Below are positions 1-8,837 of a stretch of DNA of 43,476 bases, in pieces; within the stretch, counting starts at the first letter, position 1; each line of letters begins with the position of its first letter. Location: the NCBI GenBank assembly GCA_012034765.1, contig JAAUOU010000028.1, positions 1 through 43,476 on the forward strand, read 5' to 3'. This DNA is from Pleurocapsaceae cyanobacterium CSU_1_1. Its GTDB lineage: Bacteria; Cyanobacteriota; Cyanobacteriia; Cyanobacteriales; Xenococcaceae. Both the position numbers and the translations under genes were made by a program. The notes under the pieces were generated by a model, which did no database searches, was not told where the DNA came from, and saw only the letters and a program-made list of their open reading frames with translations.

Positions 1-1
1 T

Positions 2-142
2 ATCTGTTTAGAGAAAGCGATCGATCTTTACCCAGCAAAATATTTGCCTTTAGCAGTCAATGAAGCTATTTGGGCAGATTTTCGTCGTCAACAGGGTTTC
101 CAGTTGTTGATTACGAATAAAAGCCGTCGGTATGGTAAATAG
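2..142 (+). CDS. 3' end of an unidentified protein (truncated by window edge)
   Basis: A reading frame is open from the window edge to a TAG at 140-142 and encodes about 46 C-terminal residues beginning ICLEKAIDLYPAKY and ending NKSRRYGK. I do not recognise the family. The segment is charged, lacks a membrane helix and has an ordinary amino-acid composition. It lies 120 bp upstream of, and co-directional with, the kinase gene. It could be the tail of a helical-repeat protein, but there is too little to decide. Confidence 0.45.
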   Translation: MCLEKAIDLYPAKYLPLAVNEAIWADFRRQQGFQLLITNKSRRYGK

Positions 143-262
143 ATAAAAAAATAGCCATCACTCTTAAATTAAGCGTATTGTTGAGTTATCCTTAACTTAT
201 TTATTTTCTTAGAAAATATTTTTGTCTTTTGATAATAATAAAATCCGCACTAAAATTAAACT

Positions 263-1369
263 GTGAAGGGAAGAATCTTAGGTTCGCGTTATCAAGTTTT
301 AGAATATATTGCTGAAGGCGGTTTTGGTAGAACATATCTAGCGCAAGACACCCAGCTTCCAGGTAAAGATCTCTGTATCGTCAAGCAACTCGCTCCTAGC
401 TTTAATGCTCCTAAACTATTGGAGATCGCTCGACGCTTATTCAAGTCAGAAGCCGCGGCACTCCATAATTTAGGTAATCATCCACAAATTCCCAAGCTGT
501 TAGCTTATTTTGAGGAAGCAGAAAAATTTTATCTTGTGCAGCAATATATTTCAGGTCAAACCTTAGACAAGGAAATAAATCCAGACCAAGCTTGGTCGAC
601 AGAGCAAGTCATAGAATTGTTACAAGACTGCTTAAATGTTCTGCGATTTATTCACAATCGAGGCGTAATCCATCGCGATCTCAAGCCAGCTAATTTAATT
701 CGTCGTGATAGCGATCGCAAAATTGTTTTAGTCGATTTTGGCACGGTCAAAAACATTCTCCAAGGACAAAGTAGTATAGCTGAGTTGACTGTATCAGTGG
801 GAACACAAGGTTATATGCCAATTGAACAGGCAAGAGGGAAACCTCGCGCTAGTAGCGATCTATACGCTTTAGGCATGATTGCCATTCAGGCTATGACAGG
901 GATCAAACCACTAGATCTAGAAGAAGACGAAAATGGAGAAATTGTCTGGTCACACCTAACTGATACTAAACCTGAGTTGATTAAAATCCTCACCAATATG
1001 ACTCGGTATAACTATAAAGAGCGATATTCTTCAGCGCAATCTGTTTTAGATGATTTAAATCGCTGTTTCCCGCCAGCAGCGATCGCCACAAATCAAACCA
1101 TGCTCAAACCTTGGCAAGCTGAAAACCGCAGACAAGAACTAAATGCTGGCGAAGATTATAACGCCTTGCCTGGTGTGCGCTCTATCGCCGTCATGGCTGA
1201 TCGTACTCCTCAAGTCCAACCCAAACTAGCAAAACACAAGCAGGGAAAAGTAATCTTAATGATCATAGTTATTGCTGGTGGCATCTATTTATCTATACAT
1301 CAATTATTCCTCAAACCTGCTCCCAATGCTTCTCCCCCCGAAGCAACACCCGATGCTTTAAATAATTGA
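263..1369 (+). CDS. Membrane-anchored Ser/Thr protein kinase (Hanks/PknB type)
   Basis: This is a eukaryotic-type protein kinase that would phosphorylate proteins on Ser/Thr at the inner face of the plasma membrane. All catalytic landmarks are present: glycine loop EGGFGRTY (18-25), ATP lysine K41, HRDLKPAN (137-144) with catalytic D139, DFG (158-160) and a GYMPIEQ-type activation-segment end. A hydrophobic stretch near residues 330-350 (VILMIIVIAGGIYL) is a single membrane anchor, leaving about 20 residues outside. There is no sensor domain such as PASTA or TPR. It starts at GTG; no ATG lies further upstream in frame. Substrates cannot be inferred. It contrasts with the catalytically degenerate kinase-like gene at 31-34 kb. 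Confidence 0.92.
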   Translation: MKGRILGSRYQVLEYIAEGGFGRTYLAQDTQLPGKDLCIVKQLAPSFNAPKLLEIARRLFKSEAAALHNLGNHPQIPKLLAYFEEAEKFYLVQQYISGQTLDKEINPDQAWSTEQVIELLQDCLNVLRFIHNRGVIHRDLKPANLIRRDSDRKIVLVDFGTVKNILQGQSSIAELTVSVGTQGYMPIEQARGKPRASSDLYALGMIAIQAMTGIKPLDLEEDENGEIVWSHLTDTKPELIKILTNMTRYNYKERYSSAQSVLDDLNRCFPPAAIATNQTMLKPWQAENRRQELNAGEDYNALPGVRSIAVMADRTPQVQPKLAKHKQGKVILMIIVIAGGIYLSIHQLFLKPAPNASPPEATPDALNN

Positions 1370-1516
1370 ACGTCTCGATCTTTACTTCGGCTGCGATAAA
1401 TTTCTAGATTCAAGACAACGCTAAAATTGAAGGGTGTAATATTAGTAATTGTTAACACTTAATGCTAAATTCACAATGTCAGCATTCTAATGTAACTGTA
1501 ACTATAGGAATTTAAT

Positions 1517-1993
1517 ATGGTTGGTCAAATTTCAAATTCAGAAGCAGACATTGCCAAAGCTGAGGCAGAGTTGATTCAAGATAACTCTACTCATCAAGAA
1601 GTGATTGAAACAGTAATTTCTAGTCTTGATCAGGACAATACTGCAATGGTTAGTCATACCGATGAGGGTAGCATCTGGAAGTTTAGTTATGGCAGCGTCG
1701 AAGTTTTTGTGCAACTTACAGGAGAAAGCGAAAACGATCTTTTAACAGTCTGGTCAAGTTTGCTGCAACTTCCTGCTCGTGATGAACCTGGATTAATGCG
1801 TCGTTTGCTAGAAATGAATTGGACTGGTACTTTTGAAACCTGCTTTAGTATTCATGATGGCAAAGTGATGATTTCGGCACAACGCACCGTAGCGGATATG
1901 TATCCTGGCGAAATTTCTCGCTTAATTACTTTGGTTGCCAACCTGGCTGATGATAATGATGATCTACTAAAAGAAGAGTTTGGCGGATCGTAA
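1517..1993 (+). CDS. YbjN domain-containing protein
   Basis: A 158-residue soluble acidic protein. The fold resembles the YbjN family (type III secretion chaperone-like), widespread in cyanobacteria but without an assigned reaction. Typical features are the central WKFSYGSVEVFVQL strand region, the LLQLPARDEPGLMRRLLEMNW segment and an acidic C-terminus with NLADDNDDLLKEEF. There is no signal peptide or membrane helix. Start is the ATG after taggaattta. It stands alone, 147 bp after the kinase and 147 bp before the aminotransferase. Family members are thought to be chaperone- or stress-related; the exact role is unknown. Confidence 0.75.
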   Translation: MVGQISNSEADIAKAEAELIQDNSTHQEVIETVISSLDQDNTAMVSHTDEGSIWKFSYGSVEVFVQLTGESENDLLTVWSSLLQLPARDEPGLMRRLLEMNWTGTFETCFSIHDGKVMISAQRTVADMYPGEISRLITLVANLADDNDDLLKEEFGGS

Positions 1994-2140
1994 ATTTAGT
2001 TCAAATAATCCTATTTTGCTGACAATTGAGGGATAAATGTAAAGAAAAGTGCCAAGATATCAGTTAAACTGATTAGTCTTTGCGAAACTAGATAACATCC
2101 TTCTGGGTGCAACCGTAGAAATATTTTAAGTTTGAATTAA

Positions 2141-3301
2141 ATGGAATTAGCAGCGAGAGCAAATTACGTATCAAGTTCGATCACCTTAGCAATTTCTGCC
2201 AAAGCAAAAGAAATGAAGGCTCAGGGAATTGATGTTTGTAGCTTTAGTGCTGGAGAGCCAGATTTTCCTACACCAAAGCATATTTGTGAAGCTGCTAAAA
2301 CTGCCATAGACGAAGGTAAAACTCGCTATGGTGCTGCTGCGGGAGAACTAAAACTAAGAGAAGCGATCGCCAAAAAGCTACGGGAAGATAATCATCTGCC
2401 CTATGAACCAGAGAATATCATCGTGACTAATGGCGGTAAGTTTTCTTTATATAGCTTGATGCAAGTTTTAATTGACCATGGTGATGAGGTGATTATCCCT
2501 GCACCTTACTGGTTGAGTTATCCAGAGATGGTTAAACTGGCAGATGGTACTCCCGTGATTGTGGATACCTTAGCCGAAAATAACTATAAAATTACCGTCG
2601 AAGAGCTAGAGCGGGCGATTACCCCCAAAACCAAGCTGTTTATCTTGAATTCTCCCTCTAACCCGACGGGGATGGTCTATTCTCCTGAAGAAATTCGAGC
2701 TTTAGCTAAGGTCATTGTTGAACGAGATATTTTAGTTGTCTCCGATGAAATCTATGAGAAAATTCTCTATGATGATGTCGAACATCTTAGTATTGGTTCA
2801 ATCGATGAGTCAATCTTTGCCCGTACTATTGTCAGTAGTGGTTTTGCCAAAAGTCATTCGATGACGGGGTGGCGTGTAGGCTATGCCGCCGCACCTTTGG
2901 AAATCGTCAAAGCAATGACAAAAATTCAGAGCCACAGTACTTCTAATGTTTGCACTTTTGCTCAATATGGTGCGATCGCAGCTTTAGAAGCGTCACAAGA
3001 ATGCGTACAAGAAATGTTAACCGCCTTTGCTCAACGTCGCAGCTACATGTATCAGGCGATCAACGATATTCCTCAATTAAGCTGTCCTAAGCCCGATGGT
3101 GCTTTTTATCTTTTTGTTGATATATCTAAAACTGGGAAACAATCTCTTGCTTTCTGCCAAGAACTACTGGAAACTAAACAGGTTGCTGCAATTCCTGGGC
3201 TAGCTTTTGGAACAGATAACTGTATCCGCTTTTCCTATGCTACGGATTTAACAACGATCAAAGAAGGAGTTAGAAGACTGGCAGAGTTTGTAAATCAGTA
3301 A
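2141..3301 (+). CDS. aspC: PLP-dependent class I aminotransferase (aspartate/prephenate aminotransferase type)
   Basis: A fold-type I aminotransferase that moves amino groups between amino and keto acids, most likely aspartate/2-oxoglutarate, possibly with prephenate activity as in related bacterial enzymes. Visible signatures are [10 protein letters not shown] (36-45), the SNPTG loop (173-177), SDEIY (201-205) and the PLP lysine K237 in [15 protein letters not shown]. At 386 residues it is of normal length for the 1-beta/1-gamma subgroup. The HIP1 octamer at 2363-2370 lies within it. It is monocistronic by spacing. Substrate specificity is inferred from family membership only, so the symbol is tentative. 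Confidence 0.85.
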   Translation: MELAARANYVSSSITLAISAKAKEMKAQGIDVCSFSAGEPDFPTPKHICEAAKTAIDEGKTRYGAAAGELKLREAIAKKLREDNHLPYEPENIIVTNGGKFSLYSLMQVLIDHGDEVIIPAPYWLSYPEMVKLADGTPVIVDTLAENNYKITVEELERAITPKTKLFILNSPSNPTGMVYSPEEIRALAKVIVERDILVVSDEIYEKILYDDVEHLSIGSIDESIFARTIVSSGFAKSHSMTGWRVGYAAAPLEIVKAMTKIQSHSTSNVCTFAQYGAIAALEASQECVQEMLTAFAQRRSYMYQAINDIPQLSCPKPDGAFYLFVDISKTGKQSLAFCQELLETKQVAAIPGLAFGTDNCIRFSYATDLTTIKEGVRRLAEFVNQ

Positions 3302-3486
3302 TTCAACTCTTTACTGTTTAATAAGCATGACAAAAATTTACTAATCTTTAACATATTACGAGTAACTTAAAATAATTAGCATTTTTGCTTATAATCGTGA
3401 CAGGGTTTGTTACGTCTTTTAGTTTTTGGTGTTAAACCAAATTACCTGAGCGTTATATTACCAATAAATATCAATCATATTTTAAT

Positions 3487-4227
3487 ATGCCAAGAATACT
3501 AGTAATTGACGACGATCCCGCAATCTCTGAATTAGTCTCGATCAACCTAGAGATGGCTGGGTATGATGTCAATCAGGCAGAAGACGGCATCAAGGGACAA
3601 GCGTTAGCGGTTCAGCTACAGCCAGATCTCATTATGCTCGATCTCATGTTGCCAAAAGTTGATGGCTTTACAGTTTGCCAGAGGTTGCGTCGCGACGATC
3701 GCACATCTGATATTCCAGTTTTAATGCTAACTGCTTTGGGACAAACCCAAGATAAGGTAGAAGGCTTTAATGCTGGTGCAGATGATTATCTAACTAAGCC
3801 TTTTGAAGTAGAGGAAATGTTAGCCAGGGTTAGAGCTTTGCTGCGTCGTACAGATCGCATTCCTCAAGCTGCTAAACATTCGGAGATTCTTAATTTTGGT
3901 CCTTTAACTCTAATTCCTGAACGTTTTGAAGCGATTTGGTTTACCAAAACAGTCAAACTAACTCACCTAGAGTTTGAACTACTACACTGTCTCTTGCAAC
4001 GTCATGGTCAAACTGTAGCCCCACCAGAGATTCTCAAAGAAGTATGGGGTTATGATCCTGATGATGATATTGAAACCATCCGAGTTCATATTCGCCATTT
4101 AAGAACTAAATTAGAGCCAGATCCACGCCATCCTAACTACATTAAAACTGTTTATGGTGCAGGATATTGCCTGGAACTTCCTAGTGCCGAACAAATGCTA
4201 GTCCAAGAAGATAAAGTAACGGCTTAG
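3487..4227 (+). CDS. rpaA: OmpR-family response regulator RpaA (circadian output regulator)
   Basis: This matches RpaA, the transcription factor that reads phosphorylation signals from SasA and CikA and drives circadian gene expression; RpaA is also linked to phycobilisome-photosystem coupling. The receiver domain (1-120) has the acidic pocket D8-D10, phosphoacceptor D52 in [11 protein letters not shown] and K104 in LTKPF. The winged-helix domain (about 135-235) carries the conserved segment [20 protein letters not shown] and ends [10 protein letters not shown]. The long conserved run through [20 protein letters not shown] separates it from RpaB, which has a different N-terminus. It stands alone behind a 185-bp AT-rich upstream region. 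The partner kinase is not in the window. Confidence 0.88.
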   Translation: MPRILVIDDDPAISELVSINLEMAGYDVNQAEDGIKGQALAVQLQPDLIMLDLMLPKVDGFTVCQRLRRDDRTSDIPVLMLTALGQTQDKVEGFNAGADDYLTKPFEVEEMLARVRALLRRTDRIPQAAKHSEILNFGPLTLIPERFEAIWFTKTVKLTHLEFELLHCLLQRHGQTVAPPEILKEVWGYDPDDDIETIRVHIRHLRTKLEPDPRHPNYIKTVYGAGYCLELPSAEQMLVQEDKVTA

Positions 4228-4273
4228 TCAAGAGAGAGTCGGTTGCAGCAAATGCTAATCATTAAACTGATAG

Positions 4274-4299
4274 TTGCCTGTGAATTGCCGTTCAGGCAA
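4274..4299. other. Hairpin between convergent rpaA and lepB
   Basis: TTGCCTG (4274-4280) and CAGGCAA (4293-4299) form a perfect 7-bp stem with a 12-nt loop. It lies in the 165-bp gap between the 3' ends of rpaA (+) and lepB (-). There is no good T-run on either side, so a terminator role is only possible. Confidence 0.35.
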
Positions 4300-4392
4300 A
4301 ATATCGACTTTCTTTTGATTCAATTCAATTTTAGGTTATTTAAAATTCTAGTTGTTAATCTAGACGGGGTTTAATTTAAGGCGATCGCTTAA

Positions 4393-4983
4393 TTAATTTA
4401 TACCTTTAACTACATATACAGGGCGATCTATTTCTCCAACACGATTAAGAGGCCAAAAACGAAACACTGCTTTCCCAATAATATTGTTGCGGGGGACAAA
4501 ACCCCAGTAGCGACTGTCATAACTATCGTTGCGATTATCACCCAACACTAAATAAGACTCAGCAGGCACAATTTCTGGTCCCCATTGATAATTTGATGAA
4601 GCTTCAAGATAATTTTCCCTTAGGGGAATATTGTTGACAAAAACCCGACCATTTTGGATCTCAACTTTATCTCCAGGTAAACCGATTACTCGTTTAATGA
4701 AAGCCCCATAATAATTTTCTTGTTTTAAAGTTGGAGTGGGATTAAAAACTACAATGTCGCCTCGTTTGGGTTCGCTAAGATCGTAACTAATTTTGTCGAT
4801 AACTAGACGATCATCGATTTGCAAAGTAGGTAACATAGAGCCTGAAGGAATATAACGCGCTTCGGCAATAAACGTGCGAATTCCAAAAGCCAAAAATAAG
4901 CTTAGTCCCAGAGTTTTAATATTTTCAAGCCAAATATTTTCTGGCTTTGATTGACGATTTGACTGTTTTTTAGCTGCGGACAT
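4393..4983 (-). CDS. lepB: Signal peptidase I
   Basis: A membrane-bound serine endopeptidase that removes signal peptides from exported proteins. It has one N-terminal membrane helix (about residues 25-40), the catalytic serine in PSGSMLPT (S49) and the general-base lysine in FIKRVIGLPGDKVEI (K97), plus the C-terminal GDNRNDSYDSRYWGFVP box. The 196 residues are typical of a single-span cyanobacterial type I enzyme. I chose the ATG at 4983; the frame also opens at a TTG two codons upstream. It is convergent with rpaA. Cyanobacteria usually have two LepB paralogues; I cannot say which one this is. Confidence 0.93.
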   Translation of the reverse strand: MSAAKKQSNRQSKPENIWLENIKTLGLSLFLAFGIRTFIAEARYIPSGSMLPTLQIDDRLVIDKISYDLSEPKRGDIVVFNPTPTLKQENYYGAFIKRVIGLPGDKVEIQNGRVFVNNIPLRENYLEASSNYQWGPEIVPAESYLVLGDNRNDSYDSRYWGFVPRNNIIGKAVFRFWPLNRVGEIDRPVYVVKGIN

Positions 4984-5071
4984 AATCAAGCTCTGAATAA
5001 TTTTACATAAGTTTAGCTAGATTGAATGTCGCTGCCATGTCAATTTGATAATAATTTTGTGGCACAAATTT

Positions 5072-5134
5072 TATAGCCGTACAAAGTTAGCGGCGCGTTT
5101 TGAGTGTGAATCTTCATACTCAAAAGCCGCCGCA
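5072..5134. repeat. 18-nt repeat followed by long imperfect palindrome
   Basis: TATAGCCGTACAAAGTTA (5072-5089) recurs exactly at 43299-43316. Immediately after it lies a long hairpin: TTTTGAGTGTGAA (5098-5110) pairs with TTCATACTCAAAA (5113-5125), with one G-T wobble, and the flanking gcggc/gccgc continues the stem. It lies in the gap between dgkA and lepB. It could be a small repeat element or act as the dgkA terminator. Confidence 0.55.
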
Positions 5135-5213
5135 GATTAGGACATCAATAGTAATCGGCTCGTAAATAGCGCGAAGCAATAAAAAGGATAAGAAATGAAA
5201 CTCTTCAGCTTTC

Positions 5214-5588
5214 TTACTGTAGTTTCAAAAGACGAATGCTTTCGATGATTAAAATTGCTGCCCACACCATAATACTTAGCCCAGTCGCTGCCGCTGCAAT
5301 ATCTTTAATGACTCCGATACGCTTATTGTGCTGAGGTTCTACAAAATCGCACAAAACTTCGATCGCACTGTTAAACAATTCAGAAATTAGCATCAATCCC
5401 ATTGCTAACAAAATTAAGCTGATATCTACCCACTGACGCAAGAAAAAAGAACCGCTTAAAACAGGTATAGATAAAATTACTTTATAAGCAACACTAAAAT
5501 CAGTCACCACCGCAATGTGAAGACCTGAGAGAATGACTTTTAGCTTGCGGATTGGATGATAGCCAGGGGTGCGAAATTTGTTAGTCAT
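5214..5588 (-). CDS. dgkA: Diacylglycerol/undecaprenol kinase (DgkA family)
   Basis: A small integral-membrane lipid kinase. Gram-negative DgkA phosphorylates diacylglycerol; Gram-positive and many cyanobacterial relatives use undecaprenol and feed the lipid carrier for peptidoglycan. The hallmark motif ELFNSAIEVLCDFVEP followed by KDIAAAA is present, with three membrane helices in 124 residues and an N-terminal amphipathic region. Start is the ATG at 5588. It is divergent from the TetR gene, sharing a 170-bp intergenic region that contains the two TetR-like palindromes. Substrate is not determined by sequence. Confidence 0.88.
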   Translation of the reverse strand: MTNKFRTPGYHPIRKLKVILSGLHIAVVTDFSVAYKVILSIPVLSGSFFLRQWVDISLILLAMGLMLISELFNSAIEVLCDFVEPQHNKRIGVIKDIAAAATGLSIMVWAAILIIESIRLLKLQ

Positions 5589-5686
5589 GAGCGAATAATT
5601 TTTTAGAGCAGCTGAACTAATCTTACAAGTTAAATTGCTATGATTGATTGCTAAAATAGGCTGGAACAGATTGCCAAAAAATCAAC

Positions 5687-5749
5687 ATACACTTCTGTAT
5701 TGACGGAGGTGTTTTTTTTATTTAAACTAAAAACATACATAACTGTATG
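5687..5749 (+). promoter_or_regulatory. Predicted tetR-dev promoter bracketed by two identical palindromes
   Basis: The palindrome ATACA-N4-TGTAT occurs twice: 5687-5700 (spacer CTTC) and 5735-5748 (spacer TAAC, arm extended by C/G to 5734-5749). The copies start 48 bp apart. Between them is a plausible sigma-70 promoter: TTGACG (5700-5705), a 17-bp spacer and TAAACT (5723-5728). One palindrome abuts the -35 and the other lies at the expected start point, as for a TetR-family autorepressor. The TTG start codon of the regulator is 10 bp after the second palindrome. Confidence 0.6.
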
Positions 5750-5758
5750 GAAAAATAA

Positions 5759-6319
5759 TTGGCTCTAACAAAAGCAGACTGGATTAATGCAGGGTGGTTA
5801 TTGATGGCAAACGAAGGGGTTGCAGCCGTCAAAGTTGAAGTATTAGCACGTAAATTAGAGGTTAGTAGAGGTAGTTTTTATTGGCATTTTAAAAACCGCC
5901 GAGAATTACTGGAAGAAATCTTAAAACGTTGGGAAAGTGAAACTTTGTGGTTAATTGAGGAGTCGCAAAAAGAAACTACTCCCGAAACTCGGCTAGTTAA
6001 ATTGTTTGCCTTGGGAGAAGAATTATGTGATTTACCCGATCCCGAAACAGCTATTTTAACTTGGGCAAATCAAGAACCCGCAATCCAAGAGCGAGTACGT
6101 ATTGTTGAAACCAAACGGGTTAATTATCTCAATCAACTATTGCAAGACTATGGTTTTAACGAAATAGAAGCTAGACACAAAGCAGAAATTGGCTATTTTG
6201 CCTTTATGGGTTTTTGGGAACGCAGTGAAAGAGACAAAAAATTCGATCTCAGCATGAAAGATTTTGGCAAATTTTTGCTTGATTTACTCTTATCTCCCAT
6301 TAAAGAAAGAAAAAATTAA
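5759..6319 (+). CDS. TetR/AcrR family transcriptional regulator
   Basis: A helix-turn-helix repressor with a ligand-binding C-terminal domain. The N-terminal 55 residues carry the TetR fold, with the recognition region KLEVSRGSFYWHFKNRRELL. At 186 residues it has usual length. The frame begins at TTG; a nearby upstream ATG (5747) is out of frame and meets a stop after three codons. It is followed after 24 bp by the devB-like gene, so it very probably regulates itself and the exporter genes through the ATACA-N4-TGTAT sites upstream. The ligand is unknown. Cyanobacterial DevBCA clusters are often preceded by such a regulator. Confidence 0.9.
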   Translation: MALTKADWINAGWLLMANEGVAAVKVEVLARKLEVSRGSFYWHFKNRRELLEEILKRWESETLWLIEESQKETTPETRLVKLFALGEELCDLPDPETAILTWANQEPAIQERVRIVETKRVNYLNQLLQDYGFNEIEARHKAEIGYFAFMGFWERSERDKKFDLSMKDFGKFLLDLLLSPIKERKN

Positions 6320-6343
6320 TTATTAATCATATTGAGAGAAATT

Positions 6344-7636
6344 ATGGACAAATTAGACAAATTACCTAAGTTACCGCTTAATAACAAGTTGATCATTGCT
6401 TTTTGTCTAGGGGGGTTAGCCTTAGTGATGGGGACAACGATTTATAGTCTTAATCAAGCTAATAGTAAAGAAGAAACAGAAACCATCAAACCCCAACCAA
6501 TTAAGGCTGTAACTGCTTTAGGCAGAATTGAACCCCAAGGACAAATGATTCAGGTTGCACCCTCTCCCGAATTAGGCGGAGCAAAAATAACTCGGTTACT
6601 AGTGGCAGAGGGCGATCGCGTCACGGCAGGACAAACTATTGCTTTATTGGATAACCATAGACGTGCCAAAGCAGCTTTAGAGGTAGCGCGTCAAGAGGTA
6701 AAGGTAGCCCAGGCAGATTTAGCCATTATTCAAGCAGGAGCTAAACAAGGAGATATTAATGCTCAAGTAGCCAATCTGCAACAGTTTAAAGCAGAGCTAG
6801 AGGGAGAAATAGTCGCCAATGAGGCAGAAGTCGCCCGACTGCAAGCTCAACTAGGGACAGAAAGTTTAGAAAAACAAGCAACAACAGAGCGTTTGCAGGC
6901 AGAATTACGTAACGCAGCCAGCGAATTTAAACGCTATCAACAATTAGGGCAACAGGGAGTTATCTCCGCATCAGAATTAGACTCTCGCCGTCTCACTTTG
7001 GATACAGCCAAAACAGCGGTGGCTGAAGCCCAAGCCAGTTATCATCGCACCCGAACCACTTTACAACAGCAAATCAATCAAGCCCAAGCGATCGCCCTGC
7101 AAAATAAAAATACGTTGCAACAGCAGATTAGCGGAGCGGAAGCAACTTTAGCTAGTGTTGGGGAAGTCAGGGAAGTAGATGTAATTAAAGCACAGGCGGA
7201 GGTAGACAAGGCGATCGCCTCTTTACGTCAGACAGAAGAAGACTTAGAGCTTACTAATGTCAAAGCACCCAGCGACGGACAAATCATTAAAATCAATGCC
7301 TATCCTGGAGAACAAGTCGGGGATGAGGGGATAGTAGAATTTGCTCAAACCAGCAAAATGATGGTTGTTGCAGAAGTTTACGAAAGTGATATTGGTCAAG
7401 TCAAAGTTGGTCAAGTTGCCAACATCGCCAGTGAAACAGGGGCATTTGAGGGAGAAATTACGGGCAAAGTAAGTCAGATTGGCTTGAAAATTGGCAAACA
7501 AGATGTTCTTAGTACCGATCCAGCAGCGGATGTCGATAGCCGAGTCGTCGAAGTCAAAATATATCTCGATGAAGAAACAAGTAGTCGTATTGCTTCTTTA
7601 ACCAATTCTAAAGCGATCGTCAAAATTAATCTATAA
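6344..7636 (+). CDS. devB: DevB/HlyD-type membrane fusion protein of an ABC exporter
   Basis: A periplasmic adaptor that links an inner-membrane ABC transporter to an outer-membrane TolC-like channel. Residues 15-35 form a membrane anchor; residues about 60-100 are the first half of the biotinyl-lipoyl domain (LLVAEGDRVTAGQTIALLDN); a long Gln/Ala-rich coiled coil spans about 100-295; the second lipoyl half (VKAPSDGQIIKI) and beta barrel follow. I chose ATG at 6344 over the upstream in-frame TTG because gagagaaatt precedes it at ribosome-binding distance. In Anabaena DevBCA exports heterocyst envelope glycolipid, but paralogues exist in non-heterocystous species. Cargo here is unknown. Confidence 0.85.
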   Translation: MDKLDKLPKLPLNNKLIIAFCLGGLALVMGTTIYSLNQANSKEETETIKPQPIKAVTALGRIEPQGQMIQVAPSPELGGAKITRLLVAEGDRVTAGQTIALLDNHRRAKAALEVARQEVKVAQADLAIIQAGAKQGDINAQVANLQQFKAELEGEIVANEAEVARLQAQLGTESLEKQATTERLQAELRNAASEFKRYQQLGQQGVISASELDSRRLTLDTAKTAVAEAQASYHRTRTTLQQQINQAQAIALQNKNTLQQQISGAEATLASVGEVREVDVIKAQAEVDKAIASLRQTEEDLELTNVKAPSDGQIIKINAYPGEQVGDEGIVEFAQTSKMMVVAEVYESDIGQVKVGQVANIASETGAFEGEITGKVSQIGLKIGKQDVLSTDPAADVDSRVVEVKIYLDEETSSRIASLTNSKAIVKINL

Positions 7637-7656
7637 ATTTATCAATTAACCAGCAA

Positions 7657-8817
7657 ATGAAAACTCCTCTCTCTTGGTTACAGTTAAGTCATGAAAAATC
7701 TCGTTTGCTAATTGCTTTGGCGGGGATTGGTTTTGCAGACATGTTAATGTTTATTCAGTTAGGTTTTAAGGCAGCTTTGTTTGACAGCAGTGTTACTTTT
7801 CACAAAGCACTGAGAGGAGATATATTTCTGATGAGTCCCCAATCCGATGCCCTTGGTTTTACCAAAACCTTTTCTGAGCGCCGTTTATATGAATCTTTAG
7901 CAGTTGAGCAAGTTGAATCAGTAGTTCCTATCTATCTCAATTTTGGCTCATGGAAAAATCCTGTCAAACAGAATAATAAAACTACTACCCGAACTATTTT
8001 AACGATCGCTTTTAATCCCGCTAAAAATTCTTTAAACTTTCCAGGAGTTGCCGAAAATATTGACCAGCTTAAACTTCCTGATGTGTATTTGTTTGACGAC
8101 AAATCACGAGCTGAATTTGGGCCGATTCCCGATTTAGTCAAGCAAAATGGAACAGTGAAAACAGAAGTTGATTCCCGTCAAATTAGCGTCAGGGGATTAT
8201 TTTCGATGGGAGCTTCTTTTGCGGCTGACGGCAATATTTTGACCAGCGATACTAATTTTTTACGCCTATTTTCTGAGCGCAAAAAGGGTTTGATTGATGT
8301 GGGCATTATCAACCTCAAACCAGGGGCAGATTTAGCATCCGTTAAAGCCACCCTTAAATCTAAACTACCTCAAGATGTTGATGTTTTCGATAAAGAAGAA
8401 TTTATGCAAAAAGAAATATCTTACTGGCAAAATGCTACGGCGATCGGCTTTATTTTCACTTTGGGGACGGCGATCGGTTTTGTGGTGGGAATTGTCATTG
8501 TTTATCAAATTCTTTATACCGATGTTGCCAATCATTTACCCGAATATGCCACTCTTAAGGCAATGGGTTATAAAGATAGCTATTTTGTAATTTTAGTTTT
8601 TCAAGAAGCAATTATTCTAGCTGTATTGGGTTTTCTGCCTGGTTATTTACTCGCCACAGGTTTATATAGCCTTGCAGCAGGGGCAACTGCTTTACCCCTA
8701 TCTATGACAGCCAGTCGCGCAACTACTGTATTGATTCTAACGATCATTATGTGCTGTGCTTCAGGTACTGTGGCGGTGAAGAAACTGAGTGCAGCCGATC
8801 CAGCAGACATTTTTTAG
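7657..8817 (+). CDS. devC: DevC-type ABC exporter permease (FtsX-like)
   Basis: The membrane subunit of the exporter. It has an N-terminal helix (about 18-38), a large periplasmic domain of about 200 residues (MacB-PCD-like) and three C-terminal helices of the FtsX fold, including LGTAIGFVVGIVIVYQILYTDV and the ATLKAMGYKDSYF coupling segment. At 386 residues it has the family's usual length. It lies 20 bp after devB and 20 bp before devA, giving a tight operon. In the DevBCA architecture two such permeases would pair with a DevA dimer. The gene itself is intact although devA is frameshifted. Confidence 0.85.
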   Translation: MKTPLSWLQLSHEKSRLLIALAGIGFADMLMFIQLGFKAALFDSSVTFHKALRGDIFLMSPQSDALGFTKTFSERRLYESLAVEQVESVVPIYLNFGSWKNPVKQNNKTTTRTILTIAFNPAKNSLNFPGVAENIDQLKLPDVYLFDDKSRAEFGPIPDLVKQNGTVKTEVDSRQISVRGLFSMGASFAADGNILTSDTNFLRLFSERKKGLIDVGIINLKPGADLASVKATLKSKLPQDVDVFDKEEFMQKEISYWQNATAIGFIFTLGTAIGFVVGIVIVYQILYTDVANHLPEYATLKAMGYKDSYFVILVFQEAIILAVLGFLPGYLLATGLYSLAAGATALPLSMTASRATTVLILTIIMCCASGTVAVKKLSAADPADIF

Positions 8818-8837
8818 TTAATCATTAATACTTAATT

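Noticed and set aside
8375-8590. Second ORF inside devC
   Set aside because: It is an out-of-frame shadow of a conserved permease region.
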